Source: Methylobacterium sp.
Lineage (GTDB): Bacteria > Pseudomonadota > Alphaproteobacteria > Rhizobiales > Beijerinckiaceae
Reading direction: 5' to 3'
Assembly: GCA_020252645.1 (NCBI GenBank)
Contig: JADCCN010000001.1
Location: 18,099 to 82,098, forward strand
DNA: 64,000 nt
Below are positions 34,157 through 44,021 of the stretch, piece by piece. A program made the position numbers and the translations under genes. Numbering within the stretch: the first letter of the stretch is position 1; the number at the start of each line of letters is the position of its first letter. Under the pieces are notes generated by a model. That model saw only the letters and a list, made by a program, of their open reading frames with translations, was not told where the DNA came from and ran no database searches.

Positions 34157-37100
34157 TCAGGCGAAATAGTCCTGAAGCGCGCGCACCTCGAGGTCACCGG
34201 CCAGATAGGCCCGAATCCCCTCGGCGGCCGCCATCGCTCCTGCCAAGGTGGTATAATAGGGCACCTTCTGCAAGAGGGCAGCCCGGCGGAGCGAACGGCT
34301 GTCATTCATGGCCTGCGCGCCTTCGGTGGTGTTGAAGACGAGCTGGATCGAGCCGTTCTTGATCTCGTCCACGATATGCGGCCTTCCTTCGAGCACCTTG
34401 TTGATGCGCTCGCATTCGAGGCCATGGCTCGTGAGATATTTCTGCGTGCCCGCGGTCGCGACCAGCCTGAAGCCGAGCTCCGAGAGCATCTTCACAGAGG
34501 GCAGCAGGCGATCCTTGTCGCCATCGCGCACGGAAACGAAAACCCGGCCCGCGGTCGGCACCTTCGTGCCCGAGCCGAGCTGGCTCTTGGCGAAAGCCAC
34601 GCCGAAGCTGCGATCGAGCCCGATCACCTCGCCGGTCGAGCGCATTTCCGGGCCGAGCACCGTATCGACGCCGGGGAAGCGCGCGAAGGGGAAAACCGCT
34701 TCCTTCACGCCCACATGGTTCAGCTTCGGCTGGCCCTTGCCGAAGGCCGCGCGGAGCGAAACGAGGATCGGCGCTTCGGAGGTCGCGAGCTTCTCGCCGG
34801 CCATCACCAGCGCGGCCGCCTTGGCGATGGGGTGGCCCACCACCTTCGCCACGAAGGGCACCGTGCGGGAGGCGCGCGGGTTCACTTCGAGCACATAGAT
34901 CGTGCCGCCCTGGATCGCGTATTGAACATTCATCAGGCCGCCGACTTCCAGCGCCAGCGCCATCGCGCGGGACTGGCGCTCGAGCTCGGCGATCATCTCC
35001 GGCAAGAGTGAACGCGGCGGCAGGGAGCAGGCCGAGTCACCCGAATGGATGCCCGCTTCCTCGATATGCTCCATGATGCCGCAGATATAGACGTCCTTGC
35101 CATCCGACAGGCAGTCGACATCCACCTCGATCGCATCCGAAAGGTAGCGATCGAAGAGAAGCGGGTTCTTGCCGAGCAGGGTGTTGATCTGGCCGGTCTT
35201 GTCGTTCGGGTATTTCGCCTTGATCTCCGAGGGGATCAGCGAGGGAAGCGTGCCGAGGAGGTAATCGTCGAAGGTCTCTTGCTCGCGGATGATCGCCATG
35301 GCGCGTCCGCCGAGCACGTAGGAGGGGCGCACCACGAAGGGGAAGCCGAGATCGGCCGCCACGAGGCGCGACTGCTCCACCGAATAGGCGATGCCGTTCT
35401 TCGGCTGCTTCAGCTGGAGTTTGTCCAGCAGGCGCTTGAAGCGGTCGCGATCCTCCGCGAGGTCGATGGCTTCGGGCGAGGTGCCGAGGATCGGCACATG
35501 TGCCTCTTCGAGCGCGCGGGCGAGCTTCAGCGGGGTCTGCCCGCCGAACTGCACGATGGCGCCCAGCACGGTGCCGGCCTCGCGCTCCTTGTCCATGATC
35601 TCGAGCACGTCTTCCGCGGTCAGCGGCTCGAAGTAAAGGCGGTTCGCCGTGTCGTAATCGGTCGAGACCGTCTCCGGGTTGCAGTTGATCATGATCGTCT
35701 CGAACCCGGCGTCACGCAGGGCGAACGAGGCATGGCAGCAGCAATAATCAAACTCGATGCCCTGGCCGATGCGGTTCGGCCCGCCGCCGAGGATGACGAT
35801 CTTCTGCTTGTCCGAGACGCGCGCCTCATCGGCGAGCTTGCCCGCAAAGGGCGGCGCATAGGTCGAATACATATAGGCCGTGGGGGAAGCGAACTCGGCC
35901 GCGCAGGTGTCGATGCGCTTGTAGACCGGGTGCACATCCAGCGCGCGCCGCTTCGTGCGCACGTCGGGCGTGTCCATGTTCACGAGCGCGGCGAGGCGTG
36001 CATCCGAGAACCCCATGCCCTTGAGCAGGCGGAAATTCTCGGCATCCGGCGGCAGGCCATGGGTCTTCACCCGGGCTTCCATGTCGACGATCTCGCGGAT
36101 GCGATCGAGGAACCACGGATCGATCCTGCAGCTCTGGTGGATTTCCGCGTTCGAGAAACCGAGGCGCATGGCCTGCGCCACATAGAGGAGGCGATTGGCG
36201 GTGGGCGTGCCGATCGCCGCGCGGATCGCGTTCTTGTCGTCGCCCTTGCCGAGGCCCTCGATCTCGATCTCGTCGAGGCCATCGAGGCCGGTTTCCAGCG
36301 ACCGCAAAGCCTTCTGCAGGCTCTCGTGGAAGGTGCGGCCGATGGCCATGCTCTCGCCGACCGACTTCATCGAGGTCGTGAGGATGCCGAAATTCGGGTC
36401 GGTCGAGGGGAATTTTTCAAACGCGAAACGCGGGATCTTCGTCACCACGTAATCGATCGAAGGCTCGAAGGAGGCTGGCGTCGCGCCGCCGGTGATGTCG
36501 TTGGCGATCTCGTCGAGCGTGTAGCCCACGGCAAGCTTCGCCGCGACCTTCGCGATGGGAAAACCCGTGGCCTTCGACGCCAGGGCAGAACTGCGCGAGA
36601 CGCGCGGGTTCATCTCGATCACCACCAGGCGGCCATCCGCCGGGTTGATGGCGAACTGCACGTTCGAGCCGCCGGTTTCGACACCGATCTCGCGCAGAAC
36701 CGCGAGCGAGGCGTTGCGCATGCGCTGGTATTCCTTGTCGGTCAGCGTCAGCGCCGGGGCAACCGTGATGGAATCGCCCGTATGCACGCCCATCGGATCG
36801 ATGTTCTCGATGGAGCAGACGATGATGCAGTTGTCGCGCTTGTCGCGCACGACCTCCATCTCGAATTCCTTCCAGCCGAGCACGCTTTCCTCGATCAGCA
36901 CCTCGTTGGTCGGCGAGGCATCAAGACCGCGCTCCACGATGTCGAGGAATTCCTCGCGATTATAGGCGATGCCGCCGCCTGTGCCGCCGAGCGTGAAGGA
37001 GGGGCGGATGATTGCCGGCAGGCCGATATCGGTCAGCGCCATCATGGCCGAGCCGAGCGCGAATTCCTGGTAGCGCTTGCCGCGCTCCTTCTCGCCGGCG

Positions 37101-37693
37101 CTCCATTGCCGCTCGAAAGCCTCGCGGGCCTTGGCCTTTTCCTCGGCCGAGCCGGGGCCGGCCCCGATCTTTGCGAGTTCCGCCTTGTAGGTCTCGCGGT
37201 TCTTCTTCTTGAGTTCGGTCGCGTTGGCGAGGCGGGATTTCGGCGTCTCGAGGCCGATCTTCTTCATGGCCTCGCGGAAGCGCTCGCGATCCTCGGCCTT
37301 GTCGATGGCGTCAGCAGTGGCGCCGATCATCTCGACATCGTGCTTGTCGAGCGCGCCCATCTTCTGCAGCGAGAGCGCGCAGTTCAGGGCCGTCTGCCCG
37401 CCCATGGTCGGCAGCAGCGCGAAGACCTTGCCCGGCGGGCATTTCGGGCGCTCGCGGGCGATAATCTTCTCCACCACTTCCGGGGTGATCGGCTCGACAT
37501 AGGTCGCGTCCGCCAGTTCGGGATCGGTCATGATCGTGGCGGGGTTCGAGTTCACCAGAACGATCCGATAGCCCTCCGCCTTCAGCGCCTTCACGGCCTG
37601 CGTGCCGGAATAGTCGAATTCGCAGGCCTGCCCGATCACGATGGGGCCCGCCCCGATGATCATGATCGTGTGGATATCCTGGCGTTTCGGCAT
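34157..37693 (-). CDS. carB: Carbamoyl-phosphate synthase large subunit
   Basis: CarB makes carbamoyl phosphate from bicarbonate, ammonia (supplied by CarA) and two ATP, for pyrimidine and arginine synthesis. The 1178-residue protein has two ATP-grasp halves: first [11 protein letters not shown], second [10 protein letters not shown], and a C-terminal MGS-like allosteric domain ending R-A-L-Q-D-Y-F-A. It is about 100 residues longer than E. coli CarB, partly because of a lysine/glutamate-rich insertion near residues 150-200 in the first half, a feature of rhizobial CarB. carA is 3.6 kb away on the same strand, so the pair is not an operon here. The ATG at 37693 begins the usual M-P-K-R. Confidence 0.97.
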   Translation of the reverse strand: MPKRQDIHTIMIIGAGPIVIGQACEFDYSGTQAVKALKAEGYRIVLVNSNPATIMTDPELADATYVEPITPEVVEKIIARERPKCPPGKVFALLPTMGGQTALNCALSLQKMGALDKHDVEMIGATADAIDKAEDRERFREAMKKIGLETPKSRLANATELKKKNRETYKAELAKIGAGPGSAEEKAKAREAFERQWSAGEKERGKRYQEFALGSAMMALTDIGLPAIIRPSFTLGGTGGGIAYNREEFLDIVERGLDASPTNEVLIEESVLGWKEFEMEVVRDKRDNCIIVCSIENIDPMGVHTGDSITVAPALTLTDKEYQRMRNASLAVLREIGVETGGSNVQFAINPADGRLVVIEMNPRVSRSSALASKATGFPIAKVAAKLAVGYTLDEIANDITGGATPASFEPSIDYVVTKIPRFAFEKFPSTDPNFGILTTSMKSVGESMAIGRTFHESLQKALRSLETGLDGLDEIEIEGLGKGDDKNAIRAAIGTPTANRLLYVAQAMRLGFSNAEIHQSCRIDPWFLDRIREIVDMEARVKTHGLPPDAENFRLLKGMGFSDARLAALVNMDTPDVRTKRRALDVHPVYKRIDTCAAEFASPTAYMYSTYAPPFAGKLADEARVSDKQKIVILGGGPNRIGQGIEFDYCCCHASFALRDAGFETIMINCNPETVSTDYDTANRLYFEPLTAEDVLEIMDKEREAGTVLGAIVQFGGQTPLKLARALEEAHVPILGTSPEAIDLAEDRDRFKRLLDKLQLKQPKNGIAYSVEQSRLVAADLGFPFVVRPSYVLGGRAMAIIREQETFDDYLLGTLPSLIPSEIKAKYPNDKTGQINTLLGKNPLLFDRYLSDAIEVDVDCLSDGKDVYICGIMEHIEEAGIHSGDSACSLPPRSLLPEMIAELERQSRAMALALEVGGLMNVQYAIQGGTIYVLEVNPRASRTVPFVAKVVGHPIAKAAALVMAGEKLATSEAPILVSLRAAFGKGQPKLNHVGVKEAVFPFARFPGVDTVLGPEMRSTGEVIGLDRSFGVAFAKSQLGSGTKVPTAGRVFVSVRDGDKDRLLPSVKMLSELGFRLVATAGTQKYLTSHGLECERINKVLEGRPHIVDEIKNGSIQLVFNTTEGAQAMNDSRSLRRAALLQKVPYYTTLAGAMAAAEGIRAYLAGDLEVRALQDYFA

Positions 37694-37955
37694 GGGCGTG
37701 AACTCGCGATGCGCGTTCCTCCGCACCCGTGCCTGGAGAGCCGCGCGGGCGGGGAGGGATCGCTCAATGGGATGCTAAGCCGCCGCTATAGCCAGAAGGC
37801 GCAGGCGGGCCAAGCAGAAAAGCCGCGCATCAAAGCGAAAAATCGTGGATGGTAATCCCCTCCTCGGCCGCCACTGGAGTGACGCACGGATAATGCTATG
37901 GTCGCCACCATGGTTCGGGGCGCGGCAGGGTGTCTCGCATGAGGGAGTTTACACC

Positions 37956-38513
37956 ATGGAATGGGTTGTTCTCGGCGTCATCGTGCTCATCCTCTTCTGG
38001 GGGATCGCGACCTATAACGGACTCGTGGGCCTGCGGCAGCGTGCCAACCAGGCCTTCGCGGATATCGATGTGCAGCTGAAGCAGCGGCATGATCTCATCC
38101 CCAACCTCGTGGAAACCGTGAAGGGCTACGCGACCCACGAGAAGGAAACGCTCGACGCGGTCATCAAGGCGCGCAATTCGGCGATTTCCTCCCAGGGCAC
38201 GGCCGGGCAGGCGCAAGCCGAGCAGCAGCTTTCCGGCGCGCTGGGTCGCCTGATTGCGCTGTCCGAGGCCTACCCGGACCTCAAGGCGAACACGAACTTC
38301 CTCGATCTGCAGAGCCAGCTCGCCAATGTCGAGGACAAGCTCTCCGCCGCCCGCCGCTTCTTCAACAATGCGGTGAGCGAGTTCAACGCCGCGATCCAGG
38401 CCTTCCCGGCCGTGCTTTTCGCGCGCTCCATGGGCTTTGCCGAGCGCACCTTCTTTGATCTGGGCGAGGATGGCCGCAAGACCCTCGATCAGGCTCCGAA
38501 CGTGAAGTTCTGA
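37956..38513 (+). CDS. LemA family protein
   Basis: The 185-residue protein has one N-terminal membrane segment (residues 4-20) and the helical LemA domain: N-Q-A-F-A-D-I-D-V-Q-L-K-Q-R-H-D-L-I-P-N-L-V near residue 35 and an L-A-N-V-E-D-K-L-S-A-A-R-R-F-F-N near 130. It is an inner-membrane protein with most of the chain outside. It precedes an M48 peptidase by 4 nt; LemA beside an HtpX-like peptidase is a common pair suggested to act in membrane protein quality control. Confidence 0.92.
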   Translation: MEWVVLGVIVLILFWGIATYNGLVGLRQRANQAFADIDVQLKQRHDLIPNLVETVKGYATHEKETLDAVIKARNSAISSQGTAGQAQAEQQLSGALGRLIALSEAYPDLKANTNFLDLQSQLANVEDKLSAARRFFNNAVSEFNAAIQAFPAVLFARSMGFAERTFFDLGEDGRKTLDQAPNVKF

Positions 38514-38517
38514 GCCC

Positions 38518-39576
38518 ATGATCGGCGAGGCCTTCGGGCTCTACACGCATATCCGGCGCAATCGCTGGCGATCGAATGTGCTGATCGCCGGCCTTTTCGT
38601 GCTGGTGCTGATGGTGACTTTCGGCACCACCCTCATCATCGACGGGCAGACGCGCTATGCCCCGCTCGACGATCACCTCGCCCATGCCGCGCGGCAGACG
38701 CTCGTTTACACCCCCATCGCGTTGGCCATTACCGCGCTCTGGGTGCTGATCGGTTATGGCGCGAATGTCGCGCTGATCGGCTGGGCGACGGGCTCCGCGC
38801 CGCTGTCGCGCGAGCAATCCCCGCGTCTGTGGAAGCTCACGGAGAATCTCTGCATCTCCCGCGGCATGGCCGTGCCGCGCCTCGCGATCATCGATACGGA
38901 TGCGCTGAATGCCTTCGCCTCGGGTGTCAACGAGAAGCAGTATACCGTCACCGTCACGCGCGGGCTGATGGAAACGCTGGACGACGCCGAACTCGAAGCG
39001 GTGATCGCGCATGAGCTGACCCATATCCGCAATGGCGATGTGAAGCTGATGATCGTCGCCGTGCTGATCGCGGGGGTCGTCTCCTTCTTCGGCGAGATGG
39101 TGGTGCGCGGCCAGCGCTTCTCGAATGTGCAGGTGACACATCGCGGCTCGGATGGCGACAGCCGTGGTTCGGGCAAGGGTGCGGCCGTGCTCATCGGCAT
39201 CGCGATCCTCATCCTCGCCTGGATTCTCGCGGTGGTGATCCGCTTCGCGCTCTCGCGTTCCCGCGAATATCTCGCGGATGCAGGCGCGGTGGAACTCACC
39301 AAGAACCCCGATGCGATGATCTCCGCCCTGCTGAAAATCTCCGGCCGCGCGGATATTCCCGGCGTGCCCTCGGGCGTGATGGATATGTGCATCGAGAACG
39401 ACCCGAATGATTTCGCGGATATCTTCTCGACCCATCCCTCGATCACCAAGCGCATCCATGCATTGCAGGCCTATGCCGGCGGGCGTCTGCCCCCCGGGCC
39501 GCCGCGCATCAGTGAGCGCGAGGCTTTGCCGGAAATCGTGGAGAAACGGGGTCCGTGGGGCCGCCCGCCGCCATGA
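38518..39576 (+). CDS. M48-family metallopeptidase (HtpX-like)
   Basis: The 352-residue membrane peptidase has two N-terminal transmembrane helices (about 25-50 and 62-85), the zinc motif H-E-L-T-H near residue 163 with a downstream S-R-E-Y-L-A-D that gives the third ligand, and two more hydrophobic segments between them. It probably degrades misfolded inner-membrane proteins. It lies 4 nt after lemA, and its stop overlaps the gtrA-like start (ATGA). Confidence 0.92.
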   Translation: MIGEAFGLYTHIRRNRWRSNVLIAGLFVLVLMVTFGTTLIIDGQTRYAPLDDHLAHAARQTLVYTPIALAITALWVLIGYGANVALIGWATGSAPLSREQSPRLWKLTENLCISRGMAVPRLAIIDTDALNAFASGVNEKQYTVTVTRGLMETLDDAELEAVIAHELTHIRNGDVKLMIVAVLIAGVVSFFGEMVVRGQRFSNVQVTHRGSDGDSRGSGKGAAVLIGIAILILAWILAVVIRFALSRSREYLADAGAVELTKNPDAMISALLKISGRADIPGVPSGVMDMCIENDPNDFADIFSTHPSITKRIHALQAYAGGRLPPGPPRISEREALPEIVEKRGPWGRPPP

Positions 39577-39965
39577 GCGGCGCGGGATTGTTGCGGCAGG
39601 TCGTCGCCTTCTTCGGCGTGGGCGTCATCGCGGCCGTCGCGCATTACGGTATGCTGATCGGATTGGTCGAGACCGGCGCGATGGCTGTCATTCCGGCGAC
39701 CCTCGTGGGTTATGGGCTGGGCGGCATTGTCTCCTATGTGCTGAACCGCCTGATGACCTTCGAGGCGACGCGCAGCCACCGCCAAGCCGGCTGGCGCTTC
39801 GCTCTCGTTGCGGGCGTGGGTTTCGGGCTGACCTGGCTCCTGATGAGCCTCATCCATGGCCGCTGGAGCGTGCCCTATCTCGTGGCACAGATCATCACCA
39901 CCGGCGTGGTGCTGGTCTGGAGCTTCCTCGCGCACAAATACTGGAGCTTCGGGGAGCGGGGGTGA
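39573..39965 (+). CDS. GtrA family protein
   Basis: The 130-residue protein has four membrane segments in the GtrA arrangement (V-V-A-F-F-G-V-G-V-I near residue 9, a G-G-I-V-S-Y-V-L-N-R-L near 52, and a final A-H-K-Y-W-S-F). GtrA-like proteins flip lipid-linked sugars (bactoprenol-glucose) or otherwise serve surface polysaccharide synthesis. Translation starts at ATG inside the stop of the M48 gene. The donor sugar is unknown. Confidence 0.87.
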   Translation: MSGAGLLRQVVAFFGVGVIAAVAHYGMLIGLVETGAMAVIPATLVGYGLGGIVSYVLNRLMTFEATRSHRQAGWRFALVAGVGFGLTWLLMSLIHGRWSVPYLVAQIITTGVVLVWSFLAHKYWSFGERG

Positions 39966-39975
39966 GGGCCTTCCT

Positions 39976-40084
39976 GTCATTCCCGACGCCGGAAGCGGGC
40001 GGGAATCCATGACTTTGACCCTCCATCGTCCTTGCAAGGAATCGTCCTTGCAAGGAGCGGAGCGACGAAGCAATCCAGGCCAAT
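39976..40084. repeat. Intergenic repeat of the GTCATTCCCG / GAAGCAATCCAGG type
   Basis: The stretch starts with GTCATTCCCG and has an ATTCCCG / CGGGAAT inverted repeat (39979-39985 and 40000-40006). It continues with GACGAAGCAATCCAGG. Within it the 16-mer at 40025-40040 is repeated exactly at 40041-40056 in tandem; each copy holds the palindrome CCTTGCAAGG. I recall both sequence types as common between genes in Hyphomicrobiales. No gene fits in 39966-40163. Confidence 0.7.
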
Positions 40085-40163
40085 GGTGGAAGGCCTGCAC
40101 GTCGTTCCGGATTGCCGCGTTGCCCGCTGCGCGGTCTCCTCGCCACGACGATTGCGATCACCC

Positions 40164-40868
40164 TTACTCCAACGGCGCCAGTTTCACCGCCATGAAGGCC
40201 ATGCGCGACTGGTTATGCCCGGGATTGCGCTCGAGCCGTCGCGCCGTGAGCCCCGGGCCTTCCAGCAGCGAGAGCATCTCGGCTTCGGTGTAGCGCGCAA
40301 GGCCGAGATCAGCCCGGAGCTTGCGATAATCCGAGAGCGCGGCACGCACGAGGCCCATTCCCGCCGCCATGAGGAACCCGCCTTCGAACCCGAAGCGCAG
40401 AAGTGCCAAGGCATCGGTCGTCACGGGCAGATCGGGCGGCAGGATATCCCCCACGACAATCCGCCCGCCATCGCGCAGCTTCTCGCAGAGGCGCTCGATC
40501 AGGCCTGGAAAATCCGCGCGCGGCACATATTGCGCCACGGAATGCAGGATGATCAGGTCGAGGCTCGCCTCGGGCAGCGCGAAGACCTGCTCATCCGAGA
40601 GCACCGCGATGCGCGGGTTGCCGGCAAAGCGCGCGGCAAGTTTCTCGCGCAGATTCGGCGCCGCATCCGACAGCGTGAGGCGGCGCGTCTTCCCGGCGAG
40701 GAGTTCCGCGGCGAGCGCTTCCCCGCAGCCGAAATCCAGAACCAGCGCGTCCTCATCGGGCACGAGGCTCGCGAGGTCGGCCGCGAGCAGGCGGTAATGA
40801 AGCGCCTTGTGCCGCTCGTTCACGTAAATCGGGTGGTCGCCGTTCCAGTACTCGATCCAGCTTGTCAT
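40164..40868 (-). CDS. Class I SAM-dependent methyltransferase
   Basis: The 234-residue protein has the SAM-binding D-F-G-C-G-E-A-L near residue 45, an acidic second strand (L-S-D-A-A-P near 68), an L-H-S-V-A-Q-Y-V-P region near 108 and G-G-R-I-V-V-G-D near 135. The N-terminus is distinctive (W-I-E-Y-W-N-G-D-H-P-I-Y-V). The methyl acceptor is not readable from sequence. A cytochrome c gene follows upstream on the same strand, 21 nt away. Confidence 0.82.
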   Translation of the reverse strand: MTSWIEYWNGDHPIYVNERHKALHYRLLAADLASLVPDEDALVLDFGCGEALAAELLAGKTRRLTLSDAAPNLREKLAARFAGNPRIAVLSDEQVFALPEASLDLIILHSVAQYVPRADFPGLIERLCEKLRDGGRIVVGDILPPDLPVTTDALALLRFGFEGGFLMAAGMGLVRAALSDYRKLRADLGLARYTEAEMLSLLEGPGLTARRLERNPGHNQSRMAFMAVKLAPLE

Positions 40869-40889
40869 GCGCCGGGATGTCCCACGCCT

Positions 40890-41201
40890 TCAGCGCCGGC
40901 GCAAGCGATTGAGATAGGCGATGAAGTTGTCGATATCCACGGTCGTGAATTCGAATTCGGGCATGTCGCGATGCCCCACGACGATTCCCTCGGCGAGGGC
41001 CTCCTCAAGATTCTCCGGTTTGTAGCGCCGGGCGATCACGCGGAAAGGTGGCGCCTGCGGGTGCGGACTGGCGCTCACCGGTCCGATGGCGTGGCAGCGG
41101 CTGCAGAGAGTCCTGGCGAGCTGCTGGCCCTTGTTGGCATCGCGCGCCTCGGCGGGCAGGGCGAGGAGGCTCAGCACAAGCAGCAGGGCGGTGCGCGACA
41201 T
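40890..41201 (-). CDS. Small secreted c-type cytochrome
   Basis: The 103-residue protein has a signal peptide (about residues 1-19) and one heme-binding C-S-R-C-H near residue 33. Met in R-D-M-P-E-F near 78 is the likely axial ligand. It is a class I-type mono-heme cytochrome of the periplasm. It lies 21 nt upstream of the methyltransferase on the same strand and about 84 nt after carA. The electron partner is unknown. Confidence 0.88.
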   Translation of the reverse strand: MSRTALLLVLSLLALPAEARDANKGQQLARTLCSRCHAIGPVSASPHPQAPPFRVIARRYKPENLEEALAEGIVVGHRDMPEFEFTTVDIDNFIAYLNRLRRR

Positions 41202-41285
41202 AACAAGTTCTCCCGGTTATCCGAAAAAGCATGCCGCTCCGAGCGCCGGATGTCCTTGATCTGGATTCGGCTTGCGCCCGGAGGT

Positions 41286-42506
41286 TCAGGCCTTCCCGGC
41301 CTTGTGCGCGCGCATCATCTCGACGAACCGATCAAACAGGTAATGGCTGTCTTCCGGGCCGGGCGAGGCCTCGGGATGCTGCTGCACCGAGAAGGCCGGG
41401 CGATCCTTGAGGCGGATGCCGCAATTCGAGCCATCGAAGAGCGAGACATGCGTCTCTTCGGCATTGGCGGGCAGCGTTGTGGGGTCCACCGCGAAGCCGT
41501 GGTTCATGGAGACGATCTCGACCTTGCCGGTCGCGTGCTCCTTCACCGGGTGGTTGGCGCCATGGTGGCCCTGCGGCATTTTCATGGTCCTGGCGCCGAT
41601 CGCCAGCGCGAGCATCTGGTGGCCGAGACAAATCCCGAAAGTCGGAACCTTCGCATCCAGCAGGCCCCGGATGGTCGGCACGGAATACCGGCCGGTCGCG
41701 GCGGGGTCGCCCGGACCATTCGCGAGGAACACGCCATCGGGCTTCAATGCAAGCACATCCTCGGCCCTGGAATTCGGCGGCAGCACGGTCACCTTGCAGC
41801 GGCGCGAGGCAAGCAGGCGCAGGATGTTGCGCTTGATGCCGTAATCGAGCGCCACGACATGGAATTCCGGCTTGTCGAGCCGGCCATAACCTTCACCCCA
41901 GGCCCAGATGGTCTCGTCCCAGTCATAACGCTGCGGACCCGTGACATGCGGCACGAGATCGAGGCCATCCATGGACGGCAGGGCCTTCGCGGCTTTCTGC
42001 AGCGCCTTCCGATCGAAGATGCCCGCCGGCGAATGGATCAGCACGGCGTTCTGCATGCCGTGATCGCGGATGAGCGCGGTGAGCGCGCGGGTATCCACCC
42101 CCGCAATGCCGACGATGTTGCGCGCCTTCAGCCACGCATCGAGGTGCCGGCTCGCGCGGTAATTCGACGGGTCGGTGATCGGCGCCCCCAGCACGAGGCC
42201 CGAGACGCCCGTGCTGCCGGCCATGTTGACCGTCTCGATATCCTCGTCGTTCACGCCCACATTGCCAATATGCGGGAAGGTGAAGGTGATGATCTGGCCG
42301 GAATAGGAGGGGTCGGTCAAAATCTCCTGGTAGCCCGTCATCGCGGTGTTGAAGCAGAGTTCGCCGAAGCCTTCGCCCACGGCGCCGATGCCCTCGCCCT
42401 CGATCACCGTGCCATCCGCCAGCACGAGAAGCGCGGTCACGGCCGGTTTCGACCAGGGCGCAGGCGTGACGCTGCGATTTTCGGATTGCGGGACAATCGT
42501 CGTCAT
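41286..42506 (-). CDS. carA: Carbamoyl-phosphate synthase small subunit
   Basis: CarA is the glutamine amidotransferase partner that delivers ammonia to CarB. The 406-residue protein has an N-terminal swivelling domain (L-A-D-G-T-V-I-E-G, then F-N-T-A-M-T-G-Y-Q-E-I near 50) and a C-terminal class I amidotransferase domain with the nucleophile in F-G-I-C-L-G-H-Q near 290 and H-P-E near 375. The GTG three codons upstream is the alternative start; ATG at 42506 is preferred. It is divergent from yqeY; carB is separated from it by six other genes. Confidence 0.97.
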   Translation of the reverse strand: MTTIVPQSENRSVTPAPWSKPAVTALLVLADGTVIEGEGIGAVGEGFGELCFNTAMTGYQEILTDPSYSGQIITFTFPHIGNVGVNDEDIETVNMAGSTGVSGLVLGAPITDPSNYRASRHLDAWLKARNIVGIAGVDTRALTALIRDHGMQNAVLIHSPAGIFDRKALQKAAKALPSMDGLDLVPHVTGPQRYDWDETIWAWGEGYGRLDKPEFHVVALDYGIKRNILRLLASRRCKVTVLPPNSRAEDVLALKPDGVFLANGPGDPAATGRYSVPTIRGLLDAKVPTFGICLGHQMLALAIGARTMKMPQGHHGANHPVKEHATGKVEIVSMNHGFAVDPTTLPANAEETHVSLFDGSNCGIRLKDRPAFSVQQHPEASPGPEDSHYLFDRFVEMMRAHKAGKA

Positions 42507-42664
42507 GGCACTCACCGGAGGTCAGGGTGGTCGATGTCTTGGATGGGCGGCATAGGAGGCCGAGCGGGCCGGACGCAGCGCGAAACGGACCTTCGCTTAA
42601 GGAAGCTTCCGCCCGAAATCAATGCTCGCTCGGTGATTTTGCCGTGCTTTCCAGTTCAGGTGAT

Positions 42665-43120
42665 ATGATGCGCGATACGGTGATGGCCGCCCTCAAGGAT
42701 GCGATGAAGGCCGGCGACAAGGTGAAGCTCGGCGCGGTGCGCCTCATCCAGGCCGCCATCAAGGATCGCGACATCGAGGCGCGCGGCGCAGGCAAGGAGA
42801 AGGCCAGCGACGACGAGCTGCTCTCGCTCCTCGCCAAGATGATCAAGCAGCGGCAGGAATCCGCTTCCATCTATCACAGCAATGCCCGGCCCGAGCTTGC
42901 GGCGCAGGAAGAGGCGGAAATCGCCGTCATCCAGTCCTTCCTGCCGAAACAGATGGACGAAGCCGAGGTGAAGGCAGCCATTGCTTCGGCCATCGGCGAC
43001 ACGGGGGCCGCGGGCATGAAGGACATGGGCAAGGTGATCGCGCTGCTGAAAGAACGCCATGCCGGCCAGATGGATTTCGGCAAGGCCTCGGGCCTCGTGA
43101 AGGCGGCGCTTTCGGCGTGA
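42665..43120 (+). CDS. yqeY: GatB/YqeY domain-containing protein
   Basis: The 151-residue YqeY protein is all-helical, with L-K-D-A-M-K-A-G-D-K near residue 10 and A-E-I-A-V-I-Q-S-F-L-P-K-Q near 85. It resembles the tRNA-binding tail domain of GatB; its role is unproven, though it often sits beside rpsU, dnaG and rpoD. AGGTGAT provides the ribosome site, and ATGATG gives two possible starts. In related genomes dnaG follows directly; here a brnT-brnA pair lies between. Confidence 0.92.
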   Translation: MMRDTVMAALKDAMKAGDKVKLGAVRLIQAAIKDRDIEARGAGKEKASDDELLSLLAKMIKQRQESASIYHSNARPELAAQEEAEIAVIQSFLPKQMDEAEVKAAIASAIGDTGAAGMKDMGKVIALLKERHAGQMDFGKASGLVKAALSA

Positions 43121-43240
43121 GCCTCGGCAGGCAGGCTTATCATGACCGGGTATGACCCGGCGGACCGGCCTGACGCCAAATCGAGTGGACAGTTTGAGCC
43201 AAACCCTGTGGATTACGGGGATTTCTCAAGGCCGGTTTTC

Positions 43241-43600
43241 TCATCCGGCCTTCTTCTTCTCGGCCATGAAATGCCGCAGCACGGCATTGATGCGCCCCTG
43301 ATAGCCGGGGCCATCCTTCTTGAAGAATTCCAGCACATCGGGGTCGAGGCGGATGGAAATCGCCTGCTTGGCCACGAAGGGTTTCACCTCCACCGCTAAC
43401 CAGTCGATATTCTTGAACTCCGCCCAATCCGGGTCGTTCGCGATGGAGCGTTCGAGTTGGTCCTCGGTGAGGGCATCCACGCGTGCCCAATCGGTCTGGT
43501 CTTCCTGAATTTCGAGACGGCCATCGGGATGGCGAACGACATGTTTGCCGCTGCCGAGTTTGCCGACATAGGTCACGATGTGTTCGCGTTCGCCTTCCAT
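43241..43600 (-). CDS. brnA: BrnA-family antitoxin
   Basis: The 119-residue protein has a variable acidic N-terminus and the C-terminal ribbon-helix-helix-like region of BrnA: I-S-I-R-L-D-P-D-V-L-E-F-F near residue 80, then G-P-G-Y-Q-G-R-I-N-A-V-L-R-H-F. BrnA binds and neutralises BrnT and represses the operon through DNA binding. It overlaps the end of brnT by 28 nt on the same strand (toxin first, as is usual for this family). It is longer than BrnA of Brucella at the N-terminus. Confidence 0.9.
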   Translation of the reverse strand: MEGEREHIVTYVGKLGSGKHVVRHPDGRLEIQEDQTDWARVDALTEDQLERSIANDPDWAEFKNIDWLAVEVKPFVAKQAISIRLDPDVLEFFKKDGPGYQGRINAVLRHFMAEKKKAG

Positions 43601-43848
43601 TTTTCCACCTCCGGCTTCCGCGCCTTACGCGCAGAAATGATGCGTAGCCTCTCTCCTCGGATGGTATATACCACCGCAAATACACGGCTATTCAATGCGC
43701 CGATCAGGATGCAGCGCTGCTCGCCGCTCCGGTCTGAACGAGTGTCGAAGCTGTTTCCGTCGAGAAAGACCGGGATGCAGGCTTTGAAGTCAATACCGTG
43801 CTTCCTTATATTCTCGACGCGTTTTACCTCGTCAAATTCAATTTCCAT
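43573..43848 (-). CDS. brnT: BrnT-family ribonuclease toxin
   Basis: The 91-residue protein matches BrnT: a short start E-F-D-E-V-K-R, then N-I-R-K-H-G-I-D-F near residue 13, a R-C-I-L-I-G strand near 45, V-Y-T-I-R-G-E-R-L-R-I-I-S-A-R-K-A near 60. BrnT toxins are RelE-like RNases that stop growth by cutting RNA. It is the first gene of the pair, with the antitoxin gene starting inside it. The pair is inserted between yqeY and dnaG in DNA that is AT-richer than its surroundings, suggesting acquisition. Confidence 0.92.
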   Translation of the reverse strand: MEIEFDEVKRVENIRKHGIDFKACIPVFLDGNSFDTRSDRSGEQRCILIGALNSRVFAVVYTIRGERLRIISARKARKPEVEKWKANANTS

Positions 43849-43953
43849 GTCGCAAATCCCGACTTCAGGTTTCGTGGGTGAAGCGAGCCATTGTCAGTGG
43901 ATTGACTGCGAAACCTGCGGGAACTGCGAAAGAATATTGACCCGTTGATTTTG

Positions 43954-43980
43954 CATATACACTCGTATCTTTCCTGTCAA
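43954..43980 (-). promoter_or_regulatory. Probable brnT promoter with inverted repeat in the spacer
   Basis: Read on the minus strand, a perfect TTGACA (43975-43980) is followed after 15 nt by TATATG (43954-43959). The spacer contains the inverted repeat ATAC-GAGT-GTAT (43957-43968). The element lies about 105 nt upstream of the brnT ATG in the AT-rich yqeY/dnaG gap. BrnA is known to autorepress its operon by binding a promoter inverted repeat; this arrangement fits that, but only as an inference. Confidence 0.5.
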
Positions 43981-44021
43981 TCCCCTTGCCCTTCCCCCTC
44001 TAAATCGCCATCCAGAAAGCC

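Noticed and set aside
35045..37855. A 936-codon open frame on the plus strand opposite carB
   Set aside because: It mirrors carB, is a typical GC-rich antisense artefact with low-complexity translation (many His/Arg/Asp runs), and carB is unquestionable.
40032..42668. An 878-codon plus-strand open frame spanning the methyltransferase, cytochrome c and carA
   Set aside because: It crosses three certain genes on the opposite strand and starts inside a repeat.
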